From an uncultured Actinomycetes bacterium (GTDB lineage: Bacteria; Actinomycetota; Acidimicrobiia; Acidimicrobiales; Ilumatobacteraceae), in contig CAIQJP010000042.1 of NCBI GenBank assembly GCA_903872155.1, positions 1 to 64,000 on the forward strand: 64,000 nt of DNA, given 5' to 3'. The notes under the pieces were generated by a model. The model was not told where the DNA came from and searched no databases. It saw nothing but the letters and a program-made list of their open reading frames with translations. The translations under genes and the position numbers were made by a program. Shown here piece by piece: positions 1 to 9,315 of the stretch (the stretch's first letter is position 1; each line of letters opens with the position of its first letter).

Positions 1-1011
1 CGTCGCACGGGCGGTCGACTTGATTGGGACAGCGTGAACTCCGATCATGCTGGTGCTGTATTACTTCTCGCCTATCCCGATCGTCTCGCAATGCGTCGAC
101 AACCTGGGCAGTATCAAATGCGCAATGGTTCGGCTGCTTGGTTTCGACCCAACGATCAACTTGCGCATGAAATGTTTGTTGTCGCCGCCGACCTTGATGG
201 TGATCGCAAGAATGCGCGCATTCGTTTGTGTGCGGTGGTTGATGAATCAACTATTAATCAAGTTCTCACTCACGATGTCGTTGAAGAGCGCGTCACATTG
301 TGGGACAAAGAACGCAAAGATTTTGTTGAGCGAGTCACCGTCAAACTTGATCGAATGCGTTTATCTGAAGAAACCCGTCGACCTTCACCGAATGATTCAA
401 CGGTGTCGGCGATCATGGAATATTTGGTGCAACAGCGTTTGGCACCATTGCCGTGGACAAATGCAACCAGCGAACTGCGAGCACGAATTTCATTCTTGCG
501 ACGAGAAATTGGTGAACCGTGGCCCGACTGGTCGGACAAAGCATTAATCGCCACATCCGAAGAGTGGCTCCGTCCCTATCTCGCCGGCATGACATCAATC
601 AACGATGTCAAAGAACTCAACCTTGGCATGTTGTTGCGTTCTCAACTTCCGTGGCCAGAAGGTGGGCAGATTGATGACCTTGTACCGAGCACTCTTGAAT
701 TAGCTTCTGGTCGATCGTTGTCGATTGATTACGCCAGTGCTGTCAAAGAAGGAACTGCCCCTGTCGTGCGCGTGCGGGTTCAAGATTTGTTTGGCACCAA
801 GACTCACCCGACTGTTGCTGGTGGTCGTGTCGCACTAGTACTTCACTTGCTCTCGCCAGCCGATCGACCGATTCAAGTCACCGCAGATCTACCTGGTTTT
901 TGGTCGGGATCATGGAGCGATGTGAAGAAAGATATGGCTGGTCGTTATCCCAAGCATCAGTGGCCCGATGATCCAGCAAATGCCGATCCGAAGCGAATGA
1001 AAGATCGCTGA
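1..1011 (+). CDS. hrpB: ATP-dependent helicase HrpB, C-terminal part (5' truncated)
   Basis: The reading frame is open from base 1, so the gene begins upstream; 336 residues remain. HrpB is a DEAH-type RNA/DNA helicase of about 800 residues; the motor domains are outside the window. Visible is the HrpB-specific region: a YPDRLA segment near residue 24, then WLVVAD-type strands (FVVAADLDG), and from about residue 200 the HrpB C-terminal domain with LPWPEGGQIDDLVP, a VQDLFGTKTHP segment and the terminal FWSGSWSDVKKDMAGRYPKHQWPDDP signature. The stop overlaps the next start by one base (TGATG), so the exporter gene is probably translationally coupled. The cellular role of HrpB in actinobacteria is not well defined. 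Confidence 0.9.
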   Translation, partial: RRTGGRLDWDSVNSDHAGAVLLLAYPDRLAMRRQPGQYQMRNGSAAWFRPNDQLAHEMFVVAADLDGDRKNARIRLCAVVDESTINQVLTHDVVEERVTLWDKERKDFVERVTVKLDRMRLSEETRRPSPNDSTVSAIMEYLVQQRLAPLPWTNATSELRARISFLRREIGEPWPDWSDKALIATSEEWLRPYLAGMTSINDVKELNLGMLLRSQLPWPEGGQIDDLVPSTLELASGRSLSIDYASAVKEGTAPVVRVRVQDLFGTKTHPTVAGGRVALVLHLLSPADRPIQVTADLPGFWSGSWSDVKKDMAGRYPKHQWPDDPANADPKRMKDR

Positions 1012-1763
1012 TGATCGCGACGGAAATTGCTAGCCTTCCCCTGTACATGGTTGGCGTGTGCACATTGCTCGCGTTGATCGGTTCAAGTGTTCAAGGTTCG
1101 CTTGGGTTTGGACTTGGCATGCTCACTTCGCCGATCTTTGCAATGATCGACCATTCATTCGTCCCGGTCGCAATGATGTTGGCGGTGATGCCGTTGACCT
1201 TCGGTGTTGCCTTTCGTGATCGCAAGTTCATTGATGCGAGTGGTTTCAAATGGGCGATCCTTGGGCGCTTTCCCGGAGTGTTTATCGGCATTGTTGCGCT
1301 GCGCGCGATGAACAAAGATGCCTTGGCGTATTCGGTCGCAACTTCGGTCACGATCGCGGTCATCATTTCGATCATCACCACAAAACGTGGGCAGGTTGTC
1401 CCTACGAACGCGACCACACTCACAAGCGCTGGGTTCGCGAGTGGATTCATGGGCACGGTGACATCCATCGGCGGACCACCGATGGCTCTCGTCTACAAAG
1501 ATGGAGACCCGCGTACGGTGCGCGCAACACTGGCGGCGTTCTTCAGTATCGGAGTCGTCATCACCGTTACGGGGTTTGTCCTGTCGGGAGAAATCGGCCG
1601 ACATGAAATTGCATTAACTCTTGTCATTCTTCCGGGGGTCATTGCAGGACTACCGGTTTCATCCCTTCTTGGAAATCGCATCTCACCCGAGATCATGCGA
1701 CCCTTGATTTTGGCGATCTGTGCGTTGTCGGCAGGCTTGCTCTTTCTCCAAACCGCGTTATAA
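1011..1763 (+). CDS. TauE/SafE (TSUP) family membrane exporter
   Basis: A 250-residue integral membrane protein with about eight hydrophobic segments in two homologous halves, typical of the TauE/SafE sulfite/organosulfonate exporter family. The first half has a GSSVQGSLGFGLGMLTSPIFAM segment and the second a GFMGTVTSIGGPPMALVY segment, which are the paired glycine- and proline-rich motifs of this family. The N-terminal helix starts around residue 10. The start codon shares one base with the hrpB stop. The substrate cannot be read from sequence; family members move sulfite, sulfoacetate, other organosulfonates or unknown anions. Confidence 0.85.
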   Translation: MIATEIASLPLYMVGVCTLLALIGSSVQGSLGFGLGMLTSPIFAMIDHSFVPVAMMLAVMPLTFGVAFRDRKFIDASGFKWAILGRFPGVFIGIVALRAMNKDALAYSVATSVTIAVIISIITTKRGQVVPTNATTLTSAGFASGFMGTVTSIGGPPMALVYKDGDPRTVRATLAAFFSIGVVITVTGFVLSGEIGRHEIALTLVILPGVIAGLPVSSLLGNRISPEIMRPLILAICALSAGLLFLQTAL

Positions 1764-1825
1764 ACGGCTGTTGTTAGCCCTCCATTGGCTATGCAGTCCC
1801 TGTTCATTCGGCGTAGCGTGAAGGT

Positions 1826-3478
1826 ATGCCCGAGTTTGATTTCACCGAAATTTTCCCCCTAGGTAAAGACACCACTCCCTACCGATTGGTCACCACCGAA
1901 GGTGTCAGTACTTTTGAAACTCCTGAAGGAACTTTTCTCAAGGTTTCACCAGAAGCAATTACCCGCATCACTCAAGAAGCCATGCGCGACATTGCGCACT
2001 TCTTGCGTCCTGGCCACCTTCAACAATTGCGCAATATTCTCGATGATCCCGAAGCCAGCGACAACGATCGCTTCGTTGCACTCGATCTTTTGAAGAATGC
2101 GACAATTGCTGCGAGCGGAATTTTGCCGATGTGTCAAGACACGGGTACCGCAATTGTGAAGGGCAAGAAAGGTCAGTTCGTTTTCAGTGGCAACGGTGAC
2201 GAAGAAGCAATTGCTCGCGGCGTGTACAACACGTACCTCACAAGCAACCTTCGCTATAGCCAGATGGCTCCGCTCACGATGTACGACGAAGTCAACACTG
2301 GCAACAACTTGCCAGCCGAAATCAAGATCAGTGCAGTTGATGGAGACGCCTACAAATTTTTGTTCATGGCCAAAGGTGGCGGCAGCGCCAACAAGAGCTA
2401 TCTCTTTCAAGAAACGAAGGCTTTGCTCAATGACAAGTCTTTGTTCCCTTGGCTCTTTGAAAAGATGAAGTCACTCGGAACTGCTGCTTGCCCGCCCTAT
2501 CACCTTGCAGTTGTTATCGGTGGAACATCGGCCGAACAAGCAGTTGAAACAGCCAAGCTTGCGAGCGCGCGTTATTTGGACACGTTGCCAACAGCAGGCA
2601 GCAAGCTCGGTCACGCATTCCGCGATCTTGATATGGAACAACGCATCTTGAAGTTGTCGCAAGAGACCGGAATTGGCGCACAGTTCGGCGGAAAGTATTT
2701 CTGTCACGATGTGCGCGTGATTCGCTTGCCACGACATGGCGCATCATGTCCAGTTGCAATGGCGGTGTCATGCTCAGCCGACCGACAAATGCTTGGCAAG
2801 ATCACCAAAGACGGAATCTTCCTTGAACAACTCGAAACCGATCCCGCACGTTTCTTGCCCGAGGTAACGCACGACGATTTGCAAGACACACCGGTCGTGC
2901 AAATTGATCTCAATCAACCCATGAGTGCGATCCGTGCCGAGCTGGGCAAATACCCAGTGAAAACTCGCGTCATGTTGACTGGCCCGCTTGTTGTTGCACG
3001 CGATATCGCGCACGCCAAACTCAAAGAACGTATTGATGCCGGACTTGGTTTGCCCGACTACATGAAAGACATGGCCGTCTATTACGCCGGCCCAGCAAAG
3101 ACCCCCGAAGGTATGGCGTCTGGTTCATTTGGCCCAACCACGGCTGGTCGCATGGACAGTTATGTCGACGAGTTCCAGGCCAATGGTGGAAGCTTTGTGA
3201 TGTTGGCCAAGGGCAACCGATCAAAGGCCGTCACCGATGCCTGCAAAAAGCACGGTGGTTTCTACCTTGGGTCGATTGGTGGACCTGCGGCTCGCCTCGC
3301 CCAAGACTGCATCACCAAAGTTGAGGTCTTGGAGTATGCCGAATTGGGCATGGAGGCCGTGTGGAAGATCGAGGTTCAGGACTTCCCTGCGTTCATCGTG
3401 GTTGATGACAAGGGCAACGACTTTTTTGACCTGGTGAATAAGCCTTACGGGGGCACTCCAGTCAGCCTGAAGAAATAA
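1826..3478 (+). CDS. fumA: Fumarate hydratase class I (iron-sulfur fumarase)
   Basis: A 550-residue, full-length class I fumarase, which interconverts fumarate and malate in the TCA cycle in the cytoplasm using an oxygen-sensitive 4Fe-4S cluster. The cluster cysteines are Cys103 (in PMCQDTGT), Cys222 (in ACPPYH) and Cys316 (in AVSCSADR), at nearly the same positions as in Escherichia coli FumA. The C-terminal swivelling domain includes [17 protein letters not shown] near residue 433 and ends with the GGTPV motif. A short AAGG precedes the ATG. It stands alone, and its 3' end faces an enoyl-CoA hydratase across a 49-base palindrome that probably ends both transcripts. Confidence 0.95.
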   Translation: MPEFDFTEIFPLGKDTTPYRLVTTEGVSTFETPEGTFLKVSPEAITRITQEAMRDIAHFLRPGHLQQLRNILDDPEASDNDRFVALDLLKNATIAASGILPMCQDTGTAIVKGKKGQFVFSGNGDEEAIARGVYNTYLTSNLRYSQMAPLTMYDEVNTGNNLPAEIKISAVDGDAYKFLFMAKGGGSANKSYLFQETKALLNDKSLFPWLFEKMKSLGTAACPPYHLAVVIGGTSAEQAVETAKLASARYLDTLPTAGSKLGHAFRDLDMEQRILKLSQETGIGAQFGGKYFCHDVRVIRLPRHGASCPVAMAVSCSADRQMLGKITKDGIFLEQLETDPARFLPEVTHDDLQDTPVVQIDLNQPMSAIRAELGKYPVKTRVMLTGPLVVARDIAHAKLKERIDAGLGLPDYMKDMAVYYAGPAKTPEGMASGSFGPTTAGRMDSYVDEFQANGGSFVMLAKGNRSKAVTDACKKHGGFYLGSIGGPAARLAQDCITKVEVLEYAELGMEAVWKIEVQDFPAFIVVDDKGNDFFDLVNKPYGGTPVSLKK

Positions 3479-3492
3479 CCCACCCATTTCAC

Positions 3493-3541
3493 CCACTTTG
3501 GAATATGGCTACCGCTAGGCGGTAACTATCTTCCAAAGTGG
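3493..3541. terminator. 49-base palindrome, copy A (bidirectional terminator-like repeat)
   Basis: Two 23-base arms (3493-3515 and 3519-3541) flank the three-base loop TAG. The arms begin CCACTTTGGAA and end TACCGC; they pair at 20 of 23 positions by Watson-Crick rules plus one G-T wobble. The element lies exactly in the 79-base gap between the convergent fumarase and enoyl-CoA hydratase genes. A second copy in opposite orientation lies at 47322-47370, also between convergent genes. A terminator role for both strands is inferred; there is no long T-run on either side. Confidence 0.75.
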
Positions 3542-3557
3542 CGGAAAATGGACAGCG

Positions 3558-4385
3558 TTATGGGCGGGGGTCGAGGAGGGTTGAGAGGCGGAGTTCACCT
3601 TCTCGGGTTTGACCGCCATCACGCAAAAACTTTTCCATCGCTTCACGCGCCCCTGGTCCACCCAACGTCGCACTGAACGCATTTCCTTCGGCCAACAAAT
3701 CTTGCGGGACTTCTTTTTCGGCACGAATCACCGAGGCCTTACCCGCAGCAATCGCATGAGCGGGGAACGACGCGATTCTTTTAGCCATCCTCTCCACGAA
3801 CGGCCACAACTCGTCCTTCGGCAACGATCGGTTCACCCACCCATATCGCTCGGCATCTACTGCATCAAAGTCATCACAGCCCAACACCACTTCGAGCGCG
3901 CGTGATCGACCCATCAGACGAGCAAGACGTTGCGTTCCACTTCCACCAGGAATGATCCCAAGTCCAACTTCAGGTTGATTGAACACTGCACCCGGGTGAT
4001 CTCCATGAGGCAAGACGGCGAAACGCATATCGCAACTCAACGCCAATTCACTTCCACCGCCACCCACACGACCTTCAATGACAGCAATCGTCGCCTTAGG
4101 CATCGTACGCAGCGTCTCACACATCACGTGATAAGGATTCAATTCAGTCGCAGGAGGAGTTCCTGTTGGGAAAGTCAAAATCGCTTCAACATCAAAGTGA
4201 GCGATAAAGAAATCTGGGTTCGCTGACGAGATAAGAACGACTCGTATTTCATCATCAACGGCAAGATCGCTAATCACTTGCATCGTTTCAAGAAAGAAAT
4301 CAAATGTGAACAGATTGATCGGCGGACTATTCAGCACGATCCGCGCAATTCCGTCAGCCTTAGTTACAGAGAGACCTGTTCCCAT
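3558..4385 (-). CDS. Enoyl-CoA hydratase/isomerase family protein
   Basis: A 275-residue crotonase-fold protein acting on acyl-CoA thioesters. The oxyanion-hole regions are recognisable as SSANPDFFIAHFDVEAI near residue 53 and GRVGGGGSELALSCDMRFA near residue 106; the catalytic Glu of hydratases appears in the segment PEVGLGIIPGGSGTQRLARL near residue 138. The first region is degenerate compared with classical hydratases (no AGxD motif), so the exact reaction is uncertain. The start is preceded by GGGGGAAATCA, one of several such G5 leaders in the window. It is followed upstream on the same strand by an LLM oxidoreductase 42 bases away, but no pathway is evident. Confidence 0.85.
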   Translation of the reverse strand: MGTGLSVTKADGIARIVLNSPPINLFTFDFFLETMQVISDLAVDDEIRVVLISSANPDFFIAHFDVEAILTFPTGTPPATELNPYHVMCETLRTMPKATIAVIEGRVGGGGSELALSCDMRFAVLPHGDHPGAVFNQPEVGLGIIPGGSGTQRLARLMGRSRALEVVLGCDDFDAVDAERYGWVNRSLPKDELWPFVERMAKRIASFPAHAIAAGKASVIRAEKEVPQDLLAEGNAFSATLGGPGAREAMEKFLRDGGQTREGELRLSTLLDPRP

Positions 4386-4427
4386 TGATTTCCCCCATCA
4401 ATAGATATCGCCTGATTTGTAATGCGA

Positions 4428-5336
4428 TTACTTAAGAAGTGATTTCACCATTGCGCGAGTGTTAGCAACTTCATCTGGTGTCGCACCAAATTCAACAGCC
4501 GCAAAATCGGTGACTCCAATGTCAGCCAAAGCCATGATGCGATCGGCAACTTCGGAAGCACTTCCGATAATTGCGATATCGGCCGGACCAGCAGCACCTT
4601 CTTTGTCGAGCATCGCGCGATAGCTCGGCAACTGTCCGTACACCACGAATACTTGCGCTGCACGTTGCAAGGCTGCTTCACGATCGTTCGTCACACACAC
4701 GGGCAATGCGGCGATGACGCGAGTTGAATCGCGGCCAGCTTTTTCAGCCGCTGCCTTCAAAGTAGGAATGGTGTGATTAGCCAAAGTCTGAGGACCAGTG
4801 CACCACGTAAGTGTTCCATCAGCAAGGGCGGCCGTCACCTTGAGCATCTGCTCACCGAGAGCAGCGATCACAACATTGGGGCGAGTTCCGCCAGGCACGC
4901 TGACTCCTCCATTGACGTTGAATGCTTCACCAGCGTGTGCAACCGGCTTGCCTTCAAGCAACGGCATCATCACTTCGAGGTACTCACGCATGTGACGCAC
5001 GGGCTTATCAAAGCTCATACCCCACATCGACTCAACAACAATTTGATGACTGAGTCCAATACCCAGGCACAGACGTCCGCCAGCAGCAGCATTCACTGTA
5101 AGGGCCTGCTGGGCCATCATCATCGGGTGACGCGGATATGTCGGTACAACGCTTGTTCCGAGTTCGATACGCGGAACTTCACGACCAATGACGGCCAATG
5201 CAGTCAGTGCATCGTGACCGAAAATTTGCGGAGCCCAATAGCTCGCAAAACCATCGGCTTCGGCCCTTCGAGCCTCGGCCACCATGGCATCAATTGTTCC
5301 GTCGTTTGAAGCTCCACCAAAAATTCCTATGCGCAT
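4428..5336 (-). CDS. LLM-class flavin/F420-dependent oxidoreductase
   Basis: A 302-residue luciferase-like monooxygenase-fold protein. It opens MRIGIFGGASNDGTIDAMVAEA, has WAPQIFGHDALTALAVIGREVPRIELGTSVVPTYPRHP near residues 39-73 and the GRLCLGIGLSHQ segment near residue 86, all hallmarks of the actinobacterial F420-dependent LLM subgroup. Such enzymes transfer hydride between coenzyme F420 (or FMN) and diverse substrates; this one cannot be assigned a substrate. It is monocistronic or co-transcribed with the hydratase downstream. Confidence 0.85.
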   Translation of the reverse strand: MRIGIFGGASNDGTIDAMVAEARRAEADGFASYWAPQIFGHDALTALAVIGREVPRIELGTSVVPTYPRHPMMMAQQALTVNAAAGGRLCLGIGLSHQIVVESMWGMSFDKPVRHMREYLEVMMPLLEGKPVAHAGEAFNVNGGVSVPGGTRPNVVIAALGEQMLKVTAALADGTLTWCTGPQTLANHTIPTLKAAAEKAGRDSTRVIAALPVCVTNDREAALQRAAQVFVVYGQLPSYRAMLDKEGAAGPADIAIIGSASEVADRIMALADIGVTDFAAVEFGATPDEVANTRAMVKSLLK

Positions 5337-5380
5337 GGGCTAACCATAACCCCAAAATGGCACGACAGAAGTACTGAGGA

Positions 5381-6997
5381 TTAAGCGAGGCTGACGAGTT
5401 CTAGCCAGTCATGGCTGAAGTAGTCAACCTGACCATCAGGCATGAGCAATACCTTGGTTGGCTTGAGATGCTCCACAAATTCGGTGTCGTGACTCACGAA
5501 AATGATGGCACCCTTCCAACCCGACAATGCATTTGCGACGGCTTCACGACTTGAGGGATCAAGGTTGTTCGTTGGTTCGTCAAGTAACAACAAATTGTTA
5601 CGACCGACCATCAACATCGCGAGTGCGAGTTTTGTCTTTTCTCCGCCCGACAACGTTCCAGATTTCTGGTTCACTTTGTCGCCAGATAATCCAAACATTC
5701 CGAGCAAAGCTCGAAGCTGTGTCTCCGTGAGCGAAACTCCGGCTGGAACTTCGCGACGAATGTTTTCTAAAAGAGTGGCATCAGTATTGAGGTTGTCATG
5801 TTCTTGGGCGTAGTAGCCACAATTCACCTGGTGACCAAATGAGAAATCTCCAAGATCGGCCTTGGTCTCTCCTGCAAGAATTCGCAGCAAACTGGTTTTA
5901 CCTGCACCGTTCAAACCAAGTACTAATAAACGTTCACCACGACCGAGGTCGAAGGTGACATCTTCGAACACCGGAGGTCCGCCATAACCCTTGCACAAAT
6001 GTTTGGTTTCAATCACTGTGACACCGCATGGTGGCGGATCGGGAAACTTCACTTGTAAAACTCGTCCGCCCGTTGGCGCAACGACTTTTTCGCCTTGCAA
6101 ACGATCAATACGCTTTTCAATGCTGTGAGCCATCGCAGCCTTCGTTGCTTTCGCACCAAAGCGATCAACGACCGTCTGAAGACGATTGATCTCTTTCGAC
6201 TGCAACGCAGCCTTCTTAATCATGCGCTCTTCATCTTCGGCCCGCGAACGTCGGTACTGGCTATACGTGCCTTTGTACTCAACAATATGACCCGTTGCAT
6301 CTTCGGCATCACGGTCTAAGTGCAAAACACGAGTAATGGCTTCGTCTAGCAAATCAAGGTCGTGGCTAATCACTAATAGTGCGCCGCGATATTGACGCAA
6401 GAAACCAAGCAACCAAGTCTTCGCATCAATATCTAAGTGGTTAGTCGGTTCGTCAAGCAACAACGCATCACTCCCAGCAAAGAGGATTCGCGACAGTTCA
6501 ACACGACGTCGTTCTCCACCAGACAACACACCGACGGGAAGATCTAAACGTGCACCACTCATTCCGAGCCCCGCGGCAATACTGCGGGCTTCACTCTCAG
6601 CGGCGTAACCACCCTTGATAGAGAATTCTTCTTCAGCCTTGCTGTAACGCGAGACATTGCGCTCGCTCGCATCTTCTTCCATCGCGATACGCAACTTTTC
6701 AAGCCGCATCAAATCGTCGTCGATGTTGCGGCCAGACAAGATATGAGAAATCGCGGTACGTCCATCGTAAATACCGGCGATTCGTGGATCTTGTGGAAGG
6801 TAGCCAAAGCCACCTTTACGCATGATCTTTCCGGCGATCGGTTCGGCCTCGCCACCCAATACTTTGAAAAGCGTCGTCTTACCCGCTCCGTTACGTCCAA
6901 CGAGTCCGACCTTGTCCTTAGGCATAACGGTGAAGGTGGCGTTCTCGACAACGAGACGACCACCAATCTCGACCGAAAGCGTTTGGACCTGAAGCAC
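5381..6997 (-). CDS. ABC-F family ATPase (ribosome-associated type)
   Basis: A 538-residue protein with two ABC ATPase domains and no membrane segments, the ABC-F layout. Domain 1 has Walker A GRNGAGKTT near residue 34, signature LSGGERRRVELSR near 158 and Walker B LLLDEPTNHLD; domain 2 has GLNGAGKTS near 358, LSGGEKTKLALA near 448 and LLLDEPTNNLD. Between them is the charged linker (about residues 235-300) that enters the ribosomal exit site in characterised members. The start is GTG (MLQVQTLSVEIGG). It belongs to the group that tunes translation (EttA/Uup-like); antibiotic resistance is possible but not indicated. Confidence 0.9.
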   Translation of the reverse strand: MLQVQTLSVEIGGRLVVENATFTVMPKDKVGLVGRNGAGKTTLFKVLGGEAEPIAGKIMRKGGFGYLPQDPRIAGIYDGRTAISHILSGRNIDDDLMRLEKLRIAMEEDASERNVSRYSKAEEEFSIKGGYAAESEARSIAAGLGMSGARLDLPVGVLSGGERRRVELSRILFAGSDALLLDEPTNHLDIDAKTWLLGFLRQYRGALLVISHDLDLLDEAITRVLHLDRDAEDATGHIVEYKGTYSQYRRSRAEDEERMIKKAALQSKEINRLQTVVDRFGAKATKAAMAHSIEKRIDRLQGEKVVAPTGGRVLQVKFPDPPPCGVTVIETKHLCKGYGGPPVFEDVTFDLGRGERLLVLGLNGAGKTSLLRILAGETKADLGDFSFGHQVNCGYYAQEHDNLNTDATLLENIRREVPAGVSLTETQLRALLGMFGLSGDKVNQKSGTLSGGEKTKLALAMLMVGRNNLLLLDEPTNNLDPSSREAVANALSGWKGAIIFVSHDTEFVEHLKPTKVLLMPDGQVDYFSHDWLELVSLA

Positions 6998-7067
6998 CCC
7001 TCAAGTGTGTTGGTTCAAAACGCCATGCGCAACCACCGTGACAGGTATCCGCGACTTATATTGCTGT

Positions 7068-8021
7068 TTACGGACCAGTTGTCGTTGGAATAGTTGGCGC
7101 AAGTGTCGTTACTGGCGTAGTAGAAGTTGAAACAACGGTAGTTGAACTAGTTGGCACTGATGAGGCGGTATCAACAATTGACGTTGATGTTGAGTCAACC
7201 AGTGTCGTATCAACAACTGTTACCACGGGTGGAGCATTCGTGAGCGGAGCATCATCTTTGAATTCAACCTTGAGACACTCACCAGGATCTCCCCCAGGGG
7301 CATTGCCCAACACCTGAATAATTGAATCCATCAACAAAACATTGCCTGCATCGACCGGATGGATCCCGTCCTTCCACAAGGTTCCGGGAGTCTTTGAAAT
7401 TTCGCGCCAATCAACAAGCCACAAATTGTCCCGCGTCTTCACTTCTTCTTCAATGACAGCGTTGACTTCTTGAATAAATGGCTTGTACTCCGTGGCGGTG
7501 AGAATAATCACAGGTCGTGGGGCCAGTTCATCAAGAATCTTGTCAAGATATTCCTTATAGACGTCTTGCTTCTTGCCATAATTCGTCCCGAGAAATAGCA
7601 CCGCTGCATCAAAGCCTTGTGGCAACTTTTTCTTCACAATGCGCAAGCCCAAGTCAATGAAACGTCCTCGTTCGGCCTCAACAGCAACTTGCCAACCCAG
7701 TGGAACCAAGCGATCACAAGCCATATTGCTGTAGCGACGAGATACCCCAGCAAAGATTGAATCACCAATCATCAAGAGTCGTGGTCCATTGGAAAGTTCA
7801 CCAACTGTCAGTGGCCGACTCTCTACCGGTATTGAAGTTTCGCTTACCGAATTAACAGCTGTTGTTGACACCTGATCTGGCAAATTTCCGATACCAGCAA
7901 CGGTTCCATTAACTGCCGTGGTTGTGGCTCCATCAGAACCAGACGAGCCACAAGAGACAGCTGCGATGAGCAAAACAGCGAGAACGGAACTGCGGCGCAA
8001 GTTATTTCGAGAAAATCTCAT
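7068..8021 (-). CDS. Lipoprotein with SGNH-hydrolase-like domain and Ser/Thr-rich tail
   Basis: 317 residues. The N-terminus is a lipoprotein signal: basic MRFSRNNLRR, a hydrophobic core and lipobox AAVSC at about residue 24. After a Thr/Ser-rich spacer, residues 80-245 look like an SGNH/GDSL hydrolase: block I GDSIFAG near residue 87, a block III-like FLGTNYG near residue 143 and block V DGIHPVDAG near residue 218, giving the Ser and Asp-x-x-His of the family. The last 50 residues are a low-complexity Thr/Ser/Val tail. It probably acts at the outer face of the membrane on an ester or acetyl group. Its start overlaps the mscL stop (ATGA), so the two are likely translated together. Confidence 0.75.
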   Translation of the reverse strand: MRFSRNNLRRSSVLAVLLIAAVSCGSSGSDGATTTAVNGTVAGIGNLPDQVSTTAVNSVSETSIPVESRPLTVGELSNGPRLLMIGDSIFAGVSRRYSNMACDRLVPLGWQVAVEAERGRFIDLGLRIVKKKLPQGFDAAVLFLGTNYGKKQDVYKEYLDKILDELAPRPVIILTATEYKPFIQEVNAVIEEEVKTRDNLWLVDWREISKTPGTLWKDGIHPVDAGNVLLMDSIIQVLGNAPGGDPGECLKVEFKDDAPLTNAPPVVTVVDTTLVDSTSTSIVDTASSVPTSSTTVVSTSTTPVTTLAPTIPTTTGP

Positions 8022-8425
8022 TGAGCATTGCCCTGTTCGCGAATCGCCTTGAGTTCATCACGAATAGAAGTCAGCAAAACCACATCGGGTGTCGGTGGTG
8101 CTACGGCCTCAGTTCCCGTGGCTTTGTTGTACGCCTTCAACATCAAGAAGAGAACAAATGAAATTGAAATGAAAGTGACTGCAACAGTCAAAAAAGCACC
8201 GAAGCGAATCTCGGCATCATTGACATGGAGGATGAGAGCATCATCAAAATTAGGAGTTCCAAAAGGAATTGCCACGATCGGCATCACAACTTCTTCGACC
8301 ATTGCTTTAACGAGGCCCGAAAATGCTCCACCGATGACGAAACCAACCGCAATGGCCAGCAGGTTTCCCTTATTAATGAAGTCACGAAATTCTTTGAAAA
8401 GTTTGGTTAATCGAAGGCTTTTCAT
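8018..8425 (-). CDS. mscL: Large-conductance mechanosensitive channel MscL
   Basis: A 135-residue protein of the usual MscL length. It has the amphipathic N-terminus FKEFRDFINKGNLLAIAVGFVIGGAFSGLVKAMVEEVVMP spanning TM1, a periplasmic loop of about 25 residues, TM2 (FGAFLTVAVTFISISFVLFLMLKAYN) and a C-terminal helix ending in RDELKAIREQ. MscL opens under membrane tension to release solutes during osmotic downshock. It is the first gene of a two-gene unit with the SGNH lipoprotein, and divergent from the membrane protein at 8485. Confidence 0.95.
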   Translation of the reverse strand: MKSLRLTKLFKEFRDFINKGNLLAIAVGFVIGGAFSGLVKAMVEEVVMPIVAIPFGTPNFDDALILHVNDAEIRFGAFLTVAVTFISISFVLFLMLKAYNKATGTEAVAPPTPDVVLLTSIRDELKAIREQGNAQ

Positions 8426-8484
8426 AATGGATCAAGAATACCCGTGTAGAACTCAAAGGACCCGAATAGGTATGGTGACAACTG

Positions 8485-9315
8485 ATGTCAGATAATTCCC
8501 CCTCCACACCCGAACTTCTGGTTGACCAAATTGATGCCCTGCGTGTACTTCGGGCCGACACAGATGAAGAAAAAGGGCGCCTGCTCGAACAAATCGGTGG
8601 CAAAGGCATTGTTGAGCAAGAGATGGTGTCACAGATGTCGGCCATAAGACCGCTTCATCATCCCGACCGCTTTGAGGAAGCTCATCGAATCATGATGCGC
8701 GGTATTGAAGTTCTTGATCGCAATGGTCCACGACCGGCAAAGGTTCCAAACGTTGGACCTCTTCGACCAATCGCACAATGGTTAGTACAACAGGTCACTC
8801 GCTGGATTGTGAAAAGCCATCTGAATCGACTCACTGGACGAATCTGTGGTCTCTACGAAAAGCGCGAGGCGAACAGCGATTGGGGAACTCGCGAGCACGC
8901 CATGCTGAGACGCGCACGGCTAGATGCTCGACGAGTTCAAGCCAACTCCAGCGGGAATGCTTTAGGCCTTCCCACTTTCTTGTTAGGCGGCGCAGCTCTC
9001 ACGTCAGTTGGGAGCGGATTGCAAAGTTTGGCTCGAACCGCCATGGACTCGACGCTTGGTATTTCAATTCTCGGTTTCATTGCCGTATTTGTGTTGGGTG
9101 CGTTGTCATGGGTTGCCCTCTATAGCGCTGGCGTTGCACGACGACGAATACGACTGTCAACCGACCAACCGATGAGAGCACTTTGGGAGACCATCGGTGC
9201 TGCCGGCAAACCACCTCGAGATGAAAGTTACAACTTCGCGGTGTATGCCATTATTTTGTTAGTGCTCGCTTGGATTGTTATTCCATTAGCAATTTGGTTA
9301 GCAATTACTGCGTAA
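8485..9315 (+). CDS. Hypothetical membrane protein
   Basis: 276 residues, no recognised family. The first 150 residues are soluble and rich in charged and arginine residues, with a helical stretch (ELLVDQIDALRVLRADTDEEKGRLLEQIGG) near the N-terminus. Hydrophobic segments follow at about residues 160-175, 185-212 and 250-275, the last ending the protein at the membrane. It overlaps the convergent MFS gene by 11 bases at the 3' end, so its last three codons are read on both strands. Function unknown. Confidence 0.65.
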   Translation: MSDNSPSTPELLVDQIDALRVLRADTDEEKGRLLEQIGGKGIVEQEMVSQMSAIRPLHHPDRFEEAHRIMMRGIEVLDRNGPRPAKVPNVGPLRPIAQWLVQQVTRWIVKSHLNRLTGRICGLYEKREANSDWGTREHAMLRRARLDARRVQANSSGNALGLPTFLLGGAALTSVGSGLQSLARTAMDSTLGISILGFIAVFVLGALSWVALYSAGVARRRIRLSTDQPMRALWETIGAAGKPPRDESYNFAVYAIILLVLAWIVIPLAIWLAITA

